A stretch of 5,665 nt of DNA, from NCBI GenBank assembly GCA_000434395.1, contig FR878791.1, positions 5,115-10,779 on the forward strand. The letters are read 5' to 3'. The notes beneath the pieces were generated by a model. The model made no database searches and was not told the origin of the DNA. It saw only the letters and a program-made list of their open reading frames with translations. Positions 5,601-5,665 of this stretch are shown in pieces. The position numbers were made by a program, and so were the translations under genes. Every line of letters begins with the position of its first letter. The first letter of the stretch is position 1. The DNA is from Clostridium sp. CAG:568. Its GTDB lineage: Bacteria; Bacillota_I; Bacilli_A; RFN20; CAG-288.

Positions 5601-5665
5601 CTGTCACTGACTATGACTATGGACAGAAAGGTGAGTTAACATCCCAATCTACCAAAGGAAAGGAT
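2615..5665 (+). CDS. Giant modular YD/RHS-repeat protein with DNRLRE-like and carbohydrate-binding-like modules (3' end outside window)
   Basis: I translated this frame from ATG 2615 to the window edge: 1,017 codons without a stop. No signal peptide or membrane helix is visible at the N-terminus. Residues about 1-162 form a beta-rich domain with a DNRLRE-like pattern (ILLKLDIDNIG; then HIKFDLTRYL at 128-137). Residues about 190-525 resemble the start of an RHS shell: SINLCSGEL at 199-207, GFG near 236, and LALSYDGNG (351-359) followed by LSY. Two beta-sandwich modules like those of carbohydrate-binding family 4/9 follow, opening NLIENNSF (537-544) and NFVRNGYF (720-727) and closing YLDDIHL (about 704-710) and CYVDAVQLY (854-862). 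YD-type repeats resume from about 869. About a dozen cysteines are scattered through it. Such proteins (WapA, TcC, tail-associated YD proteins) are usually exported and often carry a C-terminal toxin, which would lie beyond this window. A phage fibre or tail role remains possible. Confidence 0.85.
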   Translation, partial: MLKYFNNFSTSPRFSLKAEYYGPSGSKAPTGAYPNRKVSFEGPSAILLKLDIDNIGTDIGSIAAFNLLMTICGYGTSGTCAIYPIAKSVFDKGIFNSFSWGRDHLIDEVDFSIGRDAYSNDIPAHIKFDLTRYLAKATATSTSKTFYFGIYINCSVDVLEIEDSLKKDAAITGMLSIVKGMDSSYEYDQFDVGNAGTGSINLCSGELIHIVDLAKTDDEKNPCALSIAFSDSSPSCGFGANVAHNHFKKVEIVKDSSNEIGTINVIDNTGKETVYMRAEKADIKSRYSITPDAPWSGIYFMPLTSAEYLCLKDDKTALIIVDKAGNKVTMGSFSSGSYVVTGYAFADGGKLALSYDGNGLAKIENGKGEHIDLSYSAGKVSEVIAYNSRGACISVARIAYDGENISSIYFQIESNSNQASIARFVWSGGRLSSIEDTTNGIAVAVEHAGGKVSKIIRKYIGSPEYNQPTIYDYFAYQTRVTCFDGNFVDYFFDYYGRCKSIVDDEGKSMVRNYAHSADEGNMSEVSSESKVQINERNLIENNSFDSGSDDFFTNSEWILEKGNASSFKAIDGGVYGQRCLRIEKGTDDIVFSQEIKDPNAGVYAFSAFAKAVGNVKAKQITLKLDLSYDEEESYQVGGNSSGSTTTETKTVSKANSYEISNDIDGTFPWRALDGNPVEIPGGSKISNLKLKLTITLTGGEYTAYLDDIHLSYGDHKVRYNFVRNGYFENEGSGWDLTGAYVTDNPHAEAFSKTLGNKVLKLGGYTKDTATQTINMSGDAGDELVFTLFGHTLATQNDEFTATVTLHYKNGDSKDYRFEFDSNFEKWQVLTRGIIAENEYDKVTIEIAADTGNPCYVDAVQLYRDNFGKRYSYTEKKNMTELVGDDGKASNITYGEDGEVTEATDESGDSYRYTYDRYKRVSQIASNQNTKVAFTYDASGKKNYTFLTSRDGEKIVTHADHDSYGNEISQTDDSGNTTTFSYDEHNKNYSKTDANGAVTDYDYGQKGELTSQSTKGKD
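2694..2711 (+). other. GC-rich hairpin early in the giant gene
   Basis: Two copies of the self-complementary hexamer GGCGCC (2695-2700 and 2705-2710) flank AACC. They form a 7-bp stem, with A2694 pairing with T2711, and a 4-nt loop, 80 nt downstream of the start codon. It encodes K-A-P-T-G-A-Y and may be only chance in GC-rich coding sequence. The structure is certain; a role in pausing or message stability is speculation. Confidence 0.35.
5219..5665 (+). repeat. YD-type repeat tract with 21-residue period
   Basis: In the frame of the giant protein, aromatic-Asp strands recur. Tyr893, Tyr914 and Tyr935 are exactly 21 residues apart (ITYGEDG, YTYDRY, FTYDAS). After a 46-residue step the series resumes with Tyr981 (FSYDEH) and Tyr1002 (DYDYGQ), again 21 apart. 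Turns such as DESGDS, DDSGNT and DANGAV lie between them, and HDSYGNE at 960-966 fits the same pattern. This is the signature of YD/RHS repeats, which spiral into a hollow beta-shell. The tract continues past the window edge. Confidence 0.8.

Noticed and set aside
1..5665. CRISPR arrays, tRNA or rRNA genes and insertion-sequence ends
   Set aside because: I saw no regularly spaced direct repeats, no cloverleaf-like block and no transposase motifs. Essentially the whole window is coding on the + strand.

Overview
The window looks like an accessory, phage-related region of a Gram-positive anaerobe, probably Bacillota. The reasons are strong AGGAGG-type ribosome-binding sites, short overlapping genes, a small coiled-coil membrane protein placed directly before a holin, and a giant YD/RHS-type protein. 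TGA, TAG and TAA are all used as stops, so recoding of TGA is unlikely. Placement below phylum is not supportable from this sequence.

Layout, all on the + strand. (1) 1-237 is the 3' end of a sigma-70 region-4-like regulator. (2) 238-321 is a short leader with a 10-bp hairpin and no convincing promoter or U-tract terminator. (3) 322-2601 is a tightly packed run of four genes: an N-anchored coiled-coil membrane protein (322-633), a small holin (630-923), and two consecutive proteins that each end in a minimal nucleotidyltransferase (MNT-like) domain (913-1764 and 1765-2601). Overlaps of 4 and 11 nt and a zero-length junction imply co-translation. (4) 2615-5665 is a reading frame of 1,017 codons, open to the window edge. 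It encodes a giant protein with a DNRLRE-like beta-sandwich N-terminus, an RHS-type shell segment, two carbohydrate-binding-like beta-sandwich modules and then further YD repeats with a visible 21-residue period. Its C-terminus, where a toxin or effector domain would normally lie, is outside the window.

Working model (inference): the cassette makes a very large YD/RHS protein without a visible signal peptide and releases it through, or together with, a holin. The two nucleotidyltransferase fusions act in the cytoplasm, possibly as antidote, modifier or defence proteins. The layout recalls two known settings. One is the C. difficile toxin locus, with the sigma factor TcdR and the holin TcdE beside giant toxins. 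The other is Yersinia Tc-toxin islands, where a holin/endolysin cassette lies among toxin genes that include an RHS component. The alternative is an ordinary prophage whose YD protein is a tail or fibre protein. The sequence beyond both window edges would decide between them.
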